A stretch of 64,000 nt of DNA from Aphrophora alni (Eukaryota > Arthropoda > Insecta > Hemiptera > Aphrophoridae). Under the pieces are notes generated by a model that had not been told where the DNA came from, did no database searches, and saw only the letters and a list, made by a program, of their open reading frames with translations. The stretch covers positions 102,719,291-102,783,290 of the forward strand of contig OY740773.1 in the NCBI GenBank assembly GCA_963513935.1, read 5' to 3'. Both the position numbers and the translations under genes were made by a program. Positions 13,663 through 29,000 of the stretch are shown here, piece after piece (position 1 is the first letter of the stretch; the number at the start of each line of letters is the position of its first letter).

Positions 13663-16600
13663 TTTATTCATCATTATTTAGGTAATAAACAAATGAAAAC
13701 TAAAACTAAAAATATATCACAGTATATAACAACTTCCGATTTAACACAAAACATATATATCAGTCCTTTAGGCATTGCCTGCTTAGGACTTCCATTACTC
13801 TACGTATCCAAAACAAAAAAATAAGAGAATCTTATGATAGAAATAAGCAATCTATTCAATCATAACAATAACATAAAACACTGCCTTGGTAGATAACAGC
13901 AACAAGATTGTAAAATCATTTGTTACTTGTAGTACCTAAGTGATACTTGGGTGAAATCATTAAAAAAAAAAAAAAAAACTTTTATAAATATACTCTGAAA
14001 GTTGTAAAAAGTAGATAATCTACTCAATCTTCCCTAATTTGTCATAGATGTCAGATATTTGTTTTGTGTTGGTTCTAAATTTATATTGGCATTATGGTTT
14101 TAACAACATCGTGTCAGCTAATTTGACCTGAGTTCATAATTATCTACACTATGTGTCTCATTTACATCACACCCTAATGCTGTCTTGATTCCAAGTTGAC
14201 CTAACATCTCCTATGTTGAAAAAAATCCCTTATTACCTATACTGATACCTTACATTTCAACAAAGAAAATATGCCAAAATACTGTTTTTAGTTCGCTCTA
14301 AAACTCCGAATTCCTATGTTTCTCCTATATTGAAATCTATTAATCCACTTGAATTTCAATATTCTATGGTTTTAACAATCAGTTACTTCCACATTACTAG
14401 GCTAGCACACTCGTATAATTTAGTGGTAGTCTATCTATGTACTAGACCATTAAGTTCTTTATTTTTGGTAATCGTATACATTTTCTTTTGTTTAACTTAT
14501 ACAAGATGACGTACGCCAAAATTGTATTCTGGAGATAAAAAAAGTTCCTAACAGAACAACTTATTTCTTTAATAATTAATTGAAACCATCATAAAATGCC
14601 TTTTATCATTGAAAGTCCATTTTATAATAAAAAACATAATGGCTACAAAAGAAGGGCGAGGGAACTAGAATCTTTCACTAATAGTCTTATTGTAAAAATT
14701 AATATAAACTTATATTGGAGTGTAAAACCAGTCTGTAACTGAAAATGAAATTTGTTGCTTAATATAATGATTAATAAAATATTTAATTTGATCTACAGGC
14801 TTAAAATAGATTATAACCTCTACACCAAATTTTGGGCTCTTCAAGATTTCTTCCGTAATCCCAACCAGTGTTACAACAAAGTACAGTGGAAAATGTTTTG
14901 CAATGTAAGTAAGTTTTTGAAGTTCATAGAATAAAATGTCATTAAACTATACATTATAAAAACACATTGTGGTATATAGGTATAATTATACAAATTTAGA
15001 AATTTAGTTGTTTATTGAAGACTAGTTAATACTAGTTGTTATACAACTAGTATAACAGGTGTTCCATGGTCTGATTAGTTCTAATGTTAAAGAGTAGGTT
15101 TTTAGGTATTTGTGTGGGTAATTTATGCAATGAAAAACAATGTTGATATATTGTTTGGCCTTATTGTGAAAAGACACTTTTCCTTTAATCTACCCTTAAG
15201 GATCAAATTTTGAAAAAATCCTTCTTAGTAGACCTTACATTATGGAAAATTACATATACTCCAGGAAAATTTATATTTCTATATTCAGGGAGTTTGGGCT
15301 CGACATTGATGAGTCTATTAAGGATACTTATTACTTACCCAATATATGAAATATAGGGTAAGTTTGGTAATCTCAAAAATGTTGACATTTGTTTTTGATT
15401 GATCTTCATGTTCGTGGCTTCAGAAAACCAAAAAAAGTGATTTTTGATGTGCCATCTGTCTGTTGTATTATGTAAGATCCCACAACAATTAAGATAGAAA
15501 CATGACATTTGGTATATGTGACTATAGTGTGCTCACATAGAATTCTGTTGAAAATCAGAAAAATATTACATAGAAGTCAAGCTCAATATTTATTTATTAG
15601 AAAAATATAATTGAAAATCTGTAAGTTCAAAATGGTGGCCACTTTAAATTTGGTGTACCAAGTTAGGTACAAATTTAATGATTTCAATTCTGCTTGCAAT
15701 GGTACCAACCCCATCTCTCTACAATCACAAATAACGAAGTTGTTGGCAAAAAATGTAATTTTGAACTTAGAACTCTCAAGAAAAGGTGATATTCGTAAAG
15801 TTATCCGGCAGGGCCGAAACACTGATGTGAGCAAAGTGAGTGGAGATTTTAATATATACACATTTATGTGCCCGTTGGGGAGCTGATGCAACAATTACAA
15901 GTTTCAGAAAACCTGTGTAACAACTCTTAAACAAACTTACCCTACTGGATAAGACTTCTTTAATCTGCCCAATTTAACATTTCCCACAAAGCCCAAGAAA
16001 CTAAATTTTGTAATTACATTTAGAGGATCTCTGTATTACATTGTATGGTGGAAGTGGGTAAAACCTATCAACCTGTTTTTCTCTAAATATAGATGAATTG
16101 TTTAATATGAGTAAACTATGTTAGCAAAAACAAAGTCTATATATCAATGGGCCCAAGTGACAATAAGGAAACCGTAAAAACTTGAAATGCAGCTGATTTG
16201 ATGATATAAGTCACGAATTTCTTTGTTTTTCTTCTCTTTAACACGTGATAATGTTGGAATTTCTTCATTATGCTTGAGCTTTGATAAAATTCAAGTATTA
16301 ACTCTTCGTTATAAATTTTGATACATTCATACTTATTTATCGTCATTCTTCTTTGTCTCTCATTTTTAAGAGTCTCGTGTTGTTCAAAAGTTGGCGTCGC
16401 TTCAGTTATTTGGTAACCTTTCGTATTCTTTTAGTCCAATCAGAACACAGTATTTTCTAATTTTTCTAACATTCTTTAAATCTATATTTATTTAATTAAG
16501 ATATTATTTTATTTATGAATTCAGTTTAAAATTACGTTTAAAAAATGTTTATTTCTATAATCAAGCTATTTTAACCAACCACATTGTTTCCATCGTCCCT

Positions 16601-16996
16601 TGTCTATTTTTAGTTCATTTAAAAAGCATTGGTACAAATCCCATTATGACTGCCATTACGCAATAACCTTATTCCTTTTTCAACGTTTATTTAATAGTTT
16701 TACTTAAATTATTTTTATTATTATTTCACTTTAATTTGAGCTTATACATATTCAATTAATCATGTACACATATACATCTTTCCTTTATGCCCACAAATTG
16801 TTATGACGTTTTTTGGATACCTACATCAGGTGTGTTTACAATCTCCTAGGTTAAATGTGTTATTATTTTTTTTAAGAGCTGTTTCATATATAAATAGTGA
16901 ATTTGTGTTTACAAGTTAAGTGATATTTTAGTGTGTTGGTGATATGTATTTAAATTCAGTGTTCTTTTAATTATTATTTATATTGACTATTACTTC

Positions 16997-17051
<55 letters not shown>

Positions 17052-20000
17052 AATATTTCAACTTACATCATTCCATACACGGATTGTTCTCTCCTACTGG
17101 TTTCGCCGCATCAACATGTCAGCATCTTCAGGGTTAATCCGCTACTGCTTCGTCAAAGTCTTTTTTTTTTCATAAAAACACACATTACAGGCGCATATGA
17201 CATACACTATGACATGACATATGACAATCCTGTTAGGTCGCCGCCCAATTCAGTACTGAATCTTTATATAATTTATCAGTATTCAAAAATGCAGAGTAAA
17301 TAATATCGGATTCAAACTTTATTCGTTCATTATTTTAATATTGCTGGTTTGGCTTTCAATAAATATATAAAATCTCTCCCAAGCATTCATATTATATCCT
17401 TTGTCACATTAAAAAAAGAAATTCATAGTGCTGTCTATCGTGTCAAATGAGTGTCCCTTATCCAGAATATGCTTAGCGAAATTAGATTTTTACGGTTGGT
17501 CCAGTTTTATTACAGCCATATGCTGTTTATATCTTTTTTTAAAATTAACAGTTTGTTCTATATACACACTATTGCATGAATTATATGTTAGTTTATACAC
17601 ACCTGGGTGTTTGTATTTGCAAACTTTGTCTAAATTAGTGTTTAGTTTCATTTCTATATTATTAGTAGTTTTGTATGCTATTTCATAGTTAAATCTTTTT
17701 TAAACAACCTGGCAATGCGGTGTGTTTCTTGGCCTATATAATGAAATAGTAAATAACTTTCTTTTTTGTCATGTTTTATCAATTGTATGTTATTATCCAA
17801 TCTGCTTTAATTGTTTATTTTTCTTCTTATCTCTGAACGGAGTTTGTCTATCATTTGTTTTTGTTATCCAATGAATTTTGCCACTTGTTTTATATATTCA
17901 AATTCTGTTTTAAAATGTTCTTCACTTAGGGGTATTTTTAAAGCACAGTTTATCATTGACCTATATGTTGATAGTTTGTGGGTAGTCATGTGAATTCACA
18001 TTACCTAGTAATATACAAATAGGAAACCACACAATAAAACACTAAAGTTCTGAAATATTACGTAAACACTGTTCACTTCCTCAATCAGTAGAGAGTATAA
18101 AAAGAAGCTATTATAAGTATGTACCTTATTGAATTTCCTAACCTAACATTTTCAAACCATTACAATACCTTATTTTCGATTTTGTTCAATTTTTATTTTG
18201 TAGTTTTGTAGATGACACTACTGAACACACACTGCGAGTTTCATCATGGTAGATTTGTCACTTTAAACTTAAACACTAACACTGAAATGATTATGACTAT
18301 CTGTATTAATGCTAGGACGTCCATAATTGATTTGATTATATTCTTCTACCATTGTGTTAACTCTGCTGATGCGTTTCGGATAAACTCCATTTTCAAAAGC
18401 TATTTACGTATTCATAGGCAGCAGAAGTTAAGACAGTGTTAGGAATCTCAGAAGAATGTACTCCAATCGAGTAACATGGAACACAATACAACATAAAATT
18501 GTATTTGAGAAACTGTCATTAGTTAAATTAGGATTTGATGTAACCACCACATTATCATTTTCCCATATGGTTCCGATTCAATTTTTTTAAGGATTTTGCG
18601 TATGGGCTTCCTATATCCAGGGTAAGTTTTCATCTAACTAATATCTTCAATTGTGGCGATTGACTATGTTATGTAAAGAAAGGTTGCTTCATTCGTATGT
18701 GTGAAGTAAAATGAATATTACTATCAATCTGCTACAATAGTTCTATACAAACCTGAGGTCTTCTTTCGGGTGTCATCATTAATTTTCTGATGAAATTAGA
18801 CTTTGTACGAGTGAAATTTATTTATTGCTTTAATACTCTCTACAATACTTTTAGAAATCCCGACATCAAAACGGACAGAACAGACTGACTGATATGGGTT
18901 CCAACTTTTAACAACTTCTGGCACAACCGAAGGATAACTTGATCGTGGCTATCTTTGACACTAAAAGTGGTAGTATATTTTTCACTTAATCATCTTAAAT
19001 ATCCCCTTTAAACTGGATTGTTTGAAATGCAGTTTTAAATAAATATACCACTCGATGCAATTTTTTTCTAGCTTCTTCTTAAAACATAATAATTGCCACT
19101 TTCTCTTCATTTGACCCATTTTGTATGACCCACCAAAAAATAAATACAGAAACAGCAACTGTAGCAGTGCACTAAACTCTTGTAACAATACCGAAATTCC
19201 AAAGTTATAATATTATACATACATAACATGACAATGACCCAATTAAACATATTCATTATCACCAACCAAAAACATAACCCAATTCCCATTTTATCAAAAC
19301 CCATACCACAGTAAATATAAATATCATTCATTTTTTTAAGCTCCATATATTATAATTTGTGCATCATAAACAATAATAGAATTCACCATTATATGTCACA
19401 AGTTTTAAAAAAAGGGAGAAAGAAGAATTCACTTGGGAAGAAAAGTAAGTTTTTATGGTGAAGAATAAAAAGGTGTTGGTGACATTCTATTCAAAGCAAC
19501 CAAACAGGCAGCATTATTCATTGTTATAACCCATCATTAACTTTGTATCATATTCACGCATTACTTATCCACTTTCATCACACACCTGTCATTAGATTTT
19601 AAGATATCACATATCCTAATTGTTTAGATTAATTTTTATAGTTAATTAATGTTGTGCACCCAAAAGTGTTGTGAAAATAGCCAAGGCAAGAGTTACGGAC
19701 TATTGAAGTTCTGAACCACAACCTACTAATTTTTGTATATTTTGTGATTAAATCATTCTAAAATAATAATGTTAAATAAATTATCTTGTTAAATTACATT
19801 GCAGATTGTACGATTAGTTAATGTTAAGATTAAAAAGTAGGGCTCAGACAACTGGACATTAGTTTGATATTAAAACCAATATTTGAATTTGCCTCCATTA
19901 TCTCATTGCAACCTGTGACTTATTCTAAAATTATTCATTTCTCAGCTCTTTTCAAGTTTATTTTCAAGTCTACTTTAGTCTTGTACAGAAATATTGGGTT

Positions 20001-23000
20001 TAACGTTTTTTAATAATTATACTTTCCCTGACTGTCATTTACCACCGTAAGTCATTTGGTAGTGTAGGTTGAAATTATGGGCAAGTAGAGTCTAATTTAA
20101 CTTTAACGTGCCACCATTTTGGATAGAGTTACACCTCTTATTTGCACATCTGTTCCCCTTATCAAGACCTTTCATTTGTGGCAGCACTCGATAGGGGTTT
20201 AGATTTAAGATTTTTGAGTTGCCCCCCCCCCAAAACCTCCATTTTGGAAGGACAGGTAAAATCGTTCCATATGCTATAAAGTACCTTTTTTTTTGTTCTT
20301 ACGAACATACGTCACAGGAAATCTTTTTCCTTGCACATGTTCAAAACTTAAACAAGGGATGAGGGGGCTTTTGGGACAGGAAGTATATAGAAACAGTGAA
20401 TCAGAATTAGTGCCAATTAGTTCAATGGATAGAATTGGTGGACATTTTATAGTTCATATTCTGGTATTGATGTTTCCGTAAGGATCGTCGCAATAACAAG
20501 AATTTTTATATTAGAATAAAACAGTAATATAATCCAAGTAAAATAATTCTGTGGCTGTAGCTGACCTGTGACCAGTGTCCGACATGATAGAGTTGATTGA
20601 GCAGAATTAGAGGATCTGAACACGAATTCTGGCTATCAGAATTTTTCATTTGTTAATTATTTGAAATTATGTGATTACAGCATACATCTCATGTATTATC
20701 AGCATTCAAAAGTTTTAAACTGGAAGATGTACAAGCCAAGAGAGTTTCAGTAATAGACAGTAAAGAAGACGAGTCACAGCATCATTACTTTGCCAAGTTT
20801 CTTACCAATCAGAAGCTCTTGGAATTGCAGCTCAGTGATGTCAACTTCCGGCGATATGTCTTAGTGCAGTTCCTTATTCTCTTTCAATATCTTAATTCTC
20901 CTGTTAAATTTAAACAGTAAGTTTAGTGTATATAATATGGTATTCAAATTATTGTGTGCTTTTAGAATTTCCTTTTAGTGCAATATAAATTATTCTAATA
21001 AATAGAGTCTACACTTTTTCAGGCAGCAATGCTTTTACCTTTTTTGTTTGTTGATAGAAGTTGGCAGTGTATTCAAATCTATCTAAGTAAATTAAGTGTG
21101 TGATATAATATTATCTGAGTTTGATTATGTATTATAAAATACTAAATTTGTTCAGTGTTTTTTCCGATAGAACACAGTTTGAAAAATCCCTACAGTCCCT
21201 TAACACCCTTTGAGTTTCTCATATTCTTGTAACCAAGTAAGCTATAAAATCCAATTAAATAGGTCAAAAACTAGTTTTTTGGTATATTCTAATAGTTAAT
21301 TTTAGTATGGTATCTGTCAAAACAATCTATATAACCTGTCACGAATCAAGTCCATTGAGGAAGGACGCCATAGACATCCTGACCTTACAGAAACCAACAA
21401 GAACTGTGCTTGTTTGCCAAATCATTTCCCTGTTGTGACAGCATTTAACACTGAAATTCTTCTGCAATATAGTTCTTTTTTTCCCTGTTTATTATTTAAT
21501 TTACCAATTATAAATATTCATTTAATAACATCAATCATAGTTTGCTATTGGATTTTCAAAATACTCATTCAAACTGTAATAAACTTTGCAATTTTATTTT
21601 ATCCTTAAACCATACGTTTAATATTTTGAACTCCTGGTATTGTTTGTTTGGAGTTCTGGTATTCTTAGCACTTATATTCTCTTGTCAAGCACAAAAAAAA
21701 CTATACTTTCTTTCACTTTTTACAATTTTATTGAAAATTCAAATTTTGTAGTCCGTCGCTGTACACGTCTATACGTCTTCGATGTTAAAATTGGACTGTT
21801 CAAAGGACACTTTCTTCTTGCTTGGGTTCTTTTCCAAAATTTTATAAGATGGCGGCGTATGGAGGTTCACTTATCTTAATACACGGTATGAAATGAATTC
21901 GTTGTCATTCTGATAGGTTTTTTATTTAATCCGAAAGATATGTAAAGATTTTTATGTTATAATATTTTTAATTTTTATTTTGTACGATCTCGTAATATAA
22001 TTATTTCTCTATATTCCTTATAACTAAAATCTTATTTCTAAAATTTTTACATTAAATACTTCAAATGCGTTTGAAAAATTGACATTTTTTTGTCCTAGCC
22101 AATGAGTTCGCGTTATCTTCTGTGACGTTATTCGCTCCGCCCCGATTGTCTGACGTATGGTAGGCGTGGCCTTCCGTCTTCCCGGTCTGCTATATCAGCG
22201 ATATTACATTTCGTTATATTTGTAAATATTATTCGTTTTTATAATTTTGTAAAATTATGGAATGTTGCAGTCTCCTAGCCATACAAAATTTAAACATAAT
22301 TATCTAAATTACAATTTTTCAGAGATAGTTTTGAGCTGAAAGGAGAACAACTGGATTTGATTAAGGAAACCTCATTGCAAGTATACACACTGCTTAGAGA
22401 AACTCCACCAGATGGTGTTTCTTTCACAAACTGTGTTCAACACATTCTTCAGGTGACTGATTATCAACTATTAAAATTAATTGAATTAATAAATATTCAT
22501 TTGTCTTCAATTTATACAATGTTTATCAAAATGGATTCCTTAAAGTTTACTTCTTCGTCTTAAAATTTACAAGGTCCATCGAAAAAGTGTTTAACAATTT
22601 TTAATATCATGATAACGAATGCCCTCCCTTGATATAGTTTGGTATTCAATTAGAGTAAATGTTCTTGTACATGAGTGAACAGTTCTAATCTGACCATTCA
22701 CAAAGACTGAAAGTATAAATAATTGAATCTGCAACAAATATTGTCTTAAACAAAATAAATCATTGATAAATTAACCATAAGGATGGGTAAATTTAGACAT
22801 GTTTTTATTTATTTTTTGTTGTGAAATATTGGCTACCACTAGGGTAATCTCTATTTTGTGGCACCATCAAATATTAAAATATTTTTACTTGAGAGGAAAG
22901 AAGAAAGGAACAACTATTCTTTATTTCATATTAATACTTATTTATTGCTTTGCCTACTAATACATTAAAATAGTTTTTTACTGCAAATGCTATTAACTCA

Positions 23001-26000
23001 TGCATTATACAACAGTCCAAAGTATGTAATTATTATATATTTAGGTAATTAAGATTTAACATAAAATATATATTTGACACAATCTGTAGCTATTAGTCAT
23101 TCAGTGTCTTAGTAATTATGGAATTTTATTTCCAACTTTGCATGATTTTAGATTTAGATGAAGGTTATTATATATTCTTGGAGCAGTGTTGTCTTAGAAG
23201 TTTATAAAAATATTTTTAGTTCTTGGTACTCTTTATTTGTCTGCAGAAACTGTTCAAATGATTAAGAAGACCAAGATTATTCAATGGATAAATTTCTTGA
23301 TAAAATTGTGGTACTGATGCGTAAAAGATGGTTGGAAAACTGTTAAAAGCTGCCCACAGTTTGGAGTCTTTTAATAAACATAACACTCGAGAATGTTGAA
23401 AGAGAGTGGTCTGCAATCAAACTGACAATGCGAGAATCAGAAGATAATCTGAGAATTCCAAATTACTCTTTCAGGAATCTTGACGTGGAATATGTGATGG
23501 CAAAATTCGTTCCACATCTTTTGTCACAAGAGCAGAAAGATTTTTTGTTTTCTTGTTGCTTAAAGGCAATAAACTTCTTGGTAATCATTGCTCTAACAAA
23601 AAGAAGAAACGAGGATATAATAAGAACCCTTTAATACTCTTAACCCGGTTCGAAAGATAACAACAGTTGTTCAAGAGAAATCTCAATGATCATGATCTAA
23701 CCCAAGATGAAGGAAGGTTTAAATCCAGATAGCATATCTCACGATTATCACACCTTTACTCACTAAAAGTTAACCCTGAGGGGTAAAAGTATATGAAATA
23801 AATGTGCAATACAGACACTTTCTCATAGACCCATTTTGTTCTATAGTTTTTGCGACTTACTTGAAACTGTTAACAATGACCTACATTTTGTTAACAGATC
23901 ATAACCAGAGATAAATTGTAGGTCTATGAGTATGATCCTAAAATTAGAGCTTGATCTTTTCAATGGACGTCACCTAGTTCTTCATGCCAAAAAAAAGTGC
24001 AGTAAAGTTTTACCAACGTGTTCATAAGTACACTCCTTCATTGCCCAACAAGAAGTACTATGTCAATGTTCTCTGTTGTAAGAAGAAAATGGTTGTGAGC
24101 AAGAGGTGACTGGCAGCATCATCACTACCCATTTATTTATCTTACCTAGTGCAAGGTTTTTTGACTAAACATGGTGATCCTTACAGGTCAGATCATCCTC
24201 TCTTTAATTTCTATCTTTCTCTAAACCTGTTTTCTAACCTTCGAAAACAAAGTTATTTGAGACCATTGATACAATTAAATAGATCATAACAAGGCAGTAC
24301 ACTGGGATTCCAAACTGTCAAAGAGAACTTTGCAAACGGTTTTGAAAAGTGGAAGTCACACTGGGATAAGTGTGTGATGTTCAAGGACACTACTTTGAAA
24401 GGTAAAGAGCCAACATTGTCACGAGAACAGTATATATTTTGTAGATGTTAAATTGCTGGATACTTTCCAGTCAGAACTCATAACTGTGCAATTAATTTGC
24501 TAACCTACAATAATAATCAAATTTATTGTGTTGGTTGTCAGAGGTATTGTAAACTAAATGTTATTTTGATTTGTGATTTTATTTTTATATATTCAACAAC
24601 CACGGTTTCGATCCTCCTGGATCACTTTCAAGTTATCTTAATATTACCCATACTAAATTTATGAAAAACTGCAAGTCATGGTGTTGTATGTGTGTGGGTA
24701 TTCTATGTTATTATGTCTGAGGGATTTTACTTCCTGTCATTGCAACCCAGGTCTTTTGTAACTATCCTACTAATATTATACCCAGTCCGGATCCAAGCTC
24801 CTTATGAAACTTATAATCATTCTGGAGGCTGTTTCCTTAATCTCTGTGGCCAAAGTAATTTCTCTTTAGGAAATGTGCCGCAAAGGTATAAACTGTCTTT
24901 TGCTTGCTCGGAACTTGCAGTCACATAGTGTTCAGCCATTTTATAGCTGAAGTACTCTCCGCAGCATAAATCAGTTCCTTATATTTAAGGTAATAGTTCA
25001 CTGGGCAGTGACCAAAGAGCAGTCCCATTATCAACCTTAATGCTTTTCTGGTGAGTATTCTGAGCTGCTTAGTCGGCAGTGTCCAAAGAGCAGTCCCATT
25101 ATCAACCTTAATGCTTTTCTGGTGAGTATTTTGAATTGCTTATTGGGCAGTGTCCAAAGAGCAGTCCCATTATCAACCTTAATGCTTTTCTGGTGAGTAT
25201 TCTGAGTTGCTTAGTGAGCAATGTCCAAAGAGCAGTCCCATTATATATCAACCTTAATGCTTTTCTGGTGAGTATTCTGAGTTGCTTAGTGGCAAGTGAC
25301 CAAAGAGCAGTCCCATTATCAACCTTAATGCTTTTCTGGTGAGTATTTTGAATTGCTTATTGGGCAGTGTCCAAAGAGCAGTCCCATTATCAACCTTAAT
25401 GCTTTTCTGGTGAGTATTCTGAGTTGCTTAGTGAGCAATGTCCAAAGAGCAGTCCCATTATATATCAACCTTAATGCTTTTCTGGTGAGTATTCTGAGTT
25501 GCTTAGTGGCAAGTGACCAAAGAGCAGTCCCATTATCAACCTTAATGCTTTTCTGGTGAGTATTCTGAGTTGCTTAGTCGGCAGTGTCCAAAGAGCAGTC
25601 CCATTATATATCAACCTTAATGCTTTTCTGGTGAGTATTCTGAGTTGCTTAGTGAGCAATGTCCAAAGAGCAGTCCCATTATATATCAACCTTAATGCTT
25701 TTCTGGTGAGTATTCTGAGTTGCTTAGTGGCAAGTGACCAAAGAGCAGTCCCATTATCAACCTTAATGCTTTTCTGGTGAGTATTCTGAGTTGCTTAGTC
25801 GGCAGTGTCCAAAGAGCAGTCCCATTATCAACCTTAATGCTTTTCTGGGGAGTATTCTGAGTTGCTTAGCTCTTTTGTTGGAAAAACCAATAAACCTTTT
25901 GGATTGTCTAAGTCCAGTCCAGGATGTTGACTCCAGTAGGTAGATTGTTGTTTCTATTTCCAGGCCTTTAAATTAATTGTAGGTAATAGGTTCTCCAAAG

Positions 26001-29000
26001 AATGGTTCTATCCCTTAGAAATCAACCATTGGATCTTTTTAAAGGTGGTATATTTCTTCGATTCCTGAAATTCTCTCCTGTACCTACATCCACAGCGAAG
26101 TAACCTGGTTGTTCCTGGGATCGCAATTAAAATTTTTTTCAAAGTTCTGCTCCCTGTAATTCCGGTCTGACACTGAAGTAGCCATTTTGTCGTGTTCTTG
26201 TTCTTGCAAAATTCTCAATTGTCCAGCCTATATATTTAGCATATTTTTTTTTCCTCCAAACAGCCTAAAAACAACGCTATAAGCACACTTGTTCACCTGC
26301 AGATGCAAGGGAAGTATTTTCAGAATTGCTTCCATAGCTGCAGTAAAGTGTTCTTCACATCTGGTTTATGTGTCTGTATGTGTTGTTTATTATAATACAA
26401 AGTTACTGTGTATAGTAAATTCATTAAAAATATAACTTGAATAATAATCTAGTTGGATCAAAACTGCAGTCCTCGAAGAAAGAAGAAACAATCACAAAAC
26501 AAAAGTAATAAATTTTCATTTATTTAACTTAAAATGTGAACTTAAACTTATTTGTTTAGTCTTATTTTTAAAGCGAGAAGAACACTGGAATAATTGGAAG
26601 AATGAGGGATGCCCAGAATTTCAAAAACCTGTACCTTCTGTGGAGGATGGTATGGAAGAAGAGAAAAAGCAAAGACCTCCGAAAAGGCGTAAACTTTTGG
26701 GCGATAATTTTAAAGAAGCTCGTTCAAAACCAAATACCTTATTCGGCAAGTAAGTGTTACTAAATGAACAATAATATAAGTTTCTGTGAGGAATAAAAAT
26801 TCCAGTTGTCAGGTTCAATTAAAATAAATAAATGAACTAAGCAAACAATGTTTCAGTGGTAAAAGTTTATGTATTTAAAAATCGAGGATCTTAATGTTGT
26901 CAATTTTACAATGTTATTTTTATGTTTCTCTAATACAGACAAAACTTTAATTTTTAGATATTTATATTGTTTTATAATAACGTTCTCCCTTAGTATTTAA
27001 AATTCATAAACATATGCAGTGAGATATAAAATCGTAAGCTAATCTATTAATAAATTTTTCATCCCAACGATTGTGACAAATTTATGAGTTTAAAATGACT
27101 TCCAAAGATTTACTAAATTTCTTTACACATGAGGCTTCTATTATTTGAGCCATCGTGATCCTCTGTAGTAGGTCCTCTACGCTAATCATCTTGATTCGCA
27201 CAGTACTCTGGCAACATTTTCATGTCCGGCAGATCTTGGAGGTCTTCCTTTACTAAGTTTCTGATTGTGTCATTACCATTCTTACAATCCAGGATAAAGT
27301 AAGATATAGTTTAATTTTCTAAACAGCTCCAACCACAAAATGATAATTCCACCATATCAAACAACAAAGGTATGTTTCTGTTACCAGATGTTCCAACCTA
27401 GTTCTGATACCAAATGTTTACTAAGTCCATTGCCAATATGCAGGTCATTTGGTTTTTCTGTACCTCAAACAGTGTCCACAACACCACCCTCCATATATCA
27501 ATCCAATCTTTTCTGTATTCCCTACTTCATTTTTTTTTGCATCATACATCATATGTATCAAGCGTAAAGCGTTTGAGTTGCATCTGCATTTTCCCTTTTG
27601 TTTAAAGGCGAAAAACCTCTCAGTCATCACTGCTTTATGAAAAAAGAAGATAAAATGAAACGTCTTAGGCTTTAAAATAGCAACAGGATCGGAAGAGAAC
27701 AAGAGTTATTCAAGAGAGACCTGATAAGAAAGACAAAAAAGAGCGATTTAACCTAAGATTTCATGAAAAAAGGTGTAGCTTCAGCTAAAGTACCTCAGGA
27801 TTGCCATCCTCGTACTCACTATAAGTTAGTCCCTGAAGAGACATTGCATCTCCATATTGGCATAATTTAAATTTTACCAATTTATGTTTTAATAGTCATT
27901 TTAATACAAATCGCAACAAAATCCACATTATCCAAGAATCTGAAAAAGACAGATAACCATTGAAACTGGAAAGCCTAATAGATGAAATGAGAATTGTTTG
28001 ACAGAAATAATTTCGGTAAATCCTTAAATTAAATGTAAAACCTTTATTTTTTTAAAATCATTCATAGATATCAATTATTTGTACTACAGGCCAGAACTGT
28101 CCAGACTATGGAAGCTAAATCCTGATAATCTTGAAGAATGCAAAAGTGCTGAACGTGACTTTTTGCCTTCACTTGAATCTTACTTTGAAGAAGCTATTGA
28201 ACAAGCGGACCCAGAAGCAATGGTAGAAGAGCATTACAAGTAAGAATTTAGGAGTATTTTTTATAAAAATATTTTTAAGAATTTTAATTGTTTTGAGTTT
28301 AGGATTTTTTCTCTACAAGACATTTTGTTTATCTAGTAAAAATAATTGTAGCTAAGAATAAAATACAATGACAAGTTCAACCTGATCTCTTAATTTCTTG
28401 AAATTAAAGTCATAGACACTCACATGGCGGCAACATATTTTGATTGATAAAATAAAAGATTTTATATGATTTTGACCATAAAAAGAGTTAGTGATCTAAG
28501 CTATTTGAGCTTATATTTATTCCCAAATATTTTATGGTATTATTTTTGATGAAATTTGGTTAGAAAAACTGGTCTTTGTTCTTTAGGGGAAAAAAACAAA
28601 ACAGTTTGAACTATTTATAGAACCGATGTAAACCAGTTCCCTCAAAGCGTAAAATATCACCATGAAATATTTATATGGCAGACCATACTAAGACAGTGTA
28701 TAAGAAAGCACTTTTCTTATCTTTATCAATATTCCTTTTCTATTCAGTAAAGGCATTTATGCAGCAAACCTAATAACTCTAAATTGTTTTGATTCTTGAT
28801 AACGTTAATTATTGTCACTGTTTTGTGTATGGTTTTAGTGCTGTTTATTATGAAATATTCCGTATTAAGATATCTTGTGATTGTATTTTATACTTGTTTA
28901 ATAAATGCCTATCAACTATTGGTATAGTAATGTTTAATTATTTTAGGATTAATGATTTTGTCACCATCTGCCATAGGAATTTTATTTCCATAGATTGGTA

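Noticed and set aside
17428..17993. Two + strand ORFs
   Set aside because: The - strand carries recognisable GIY-YIG PLE sequence here; the + frames are shadows.
25136..25780. Repeated ORFs (identical 68-codon frames) in the 71-bp array
   Set aside because: They are open only because the repeat unit lacks stops in that frame; they begin and end within the array and match no protein in the sense direction.
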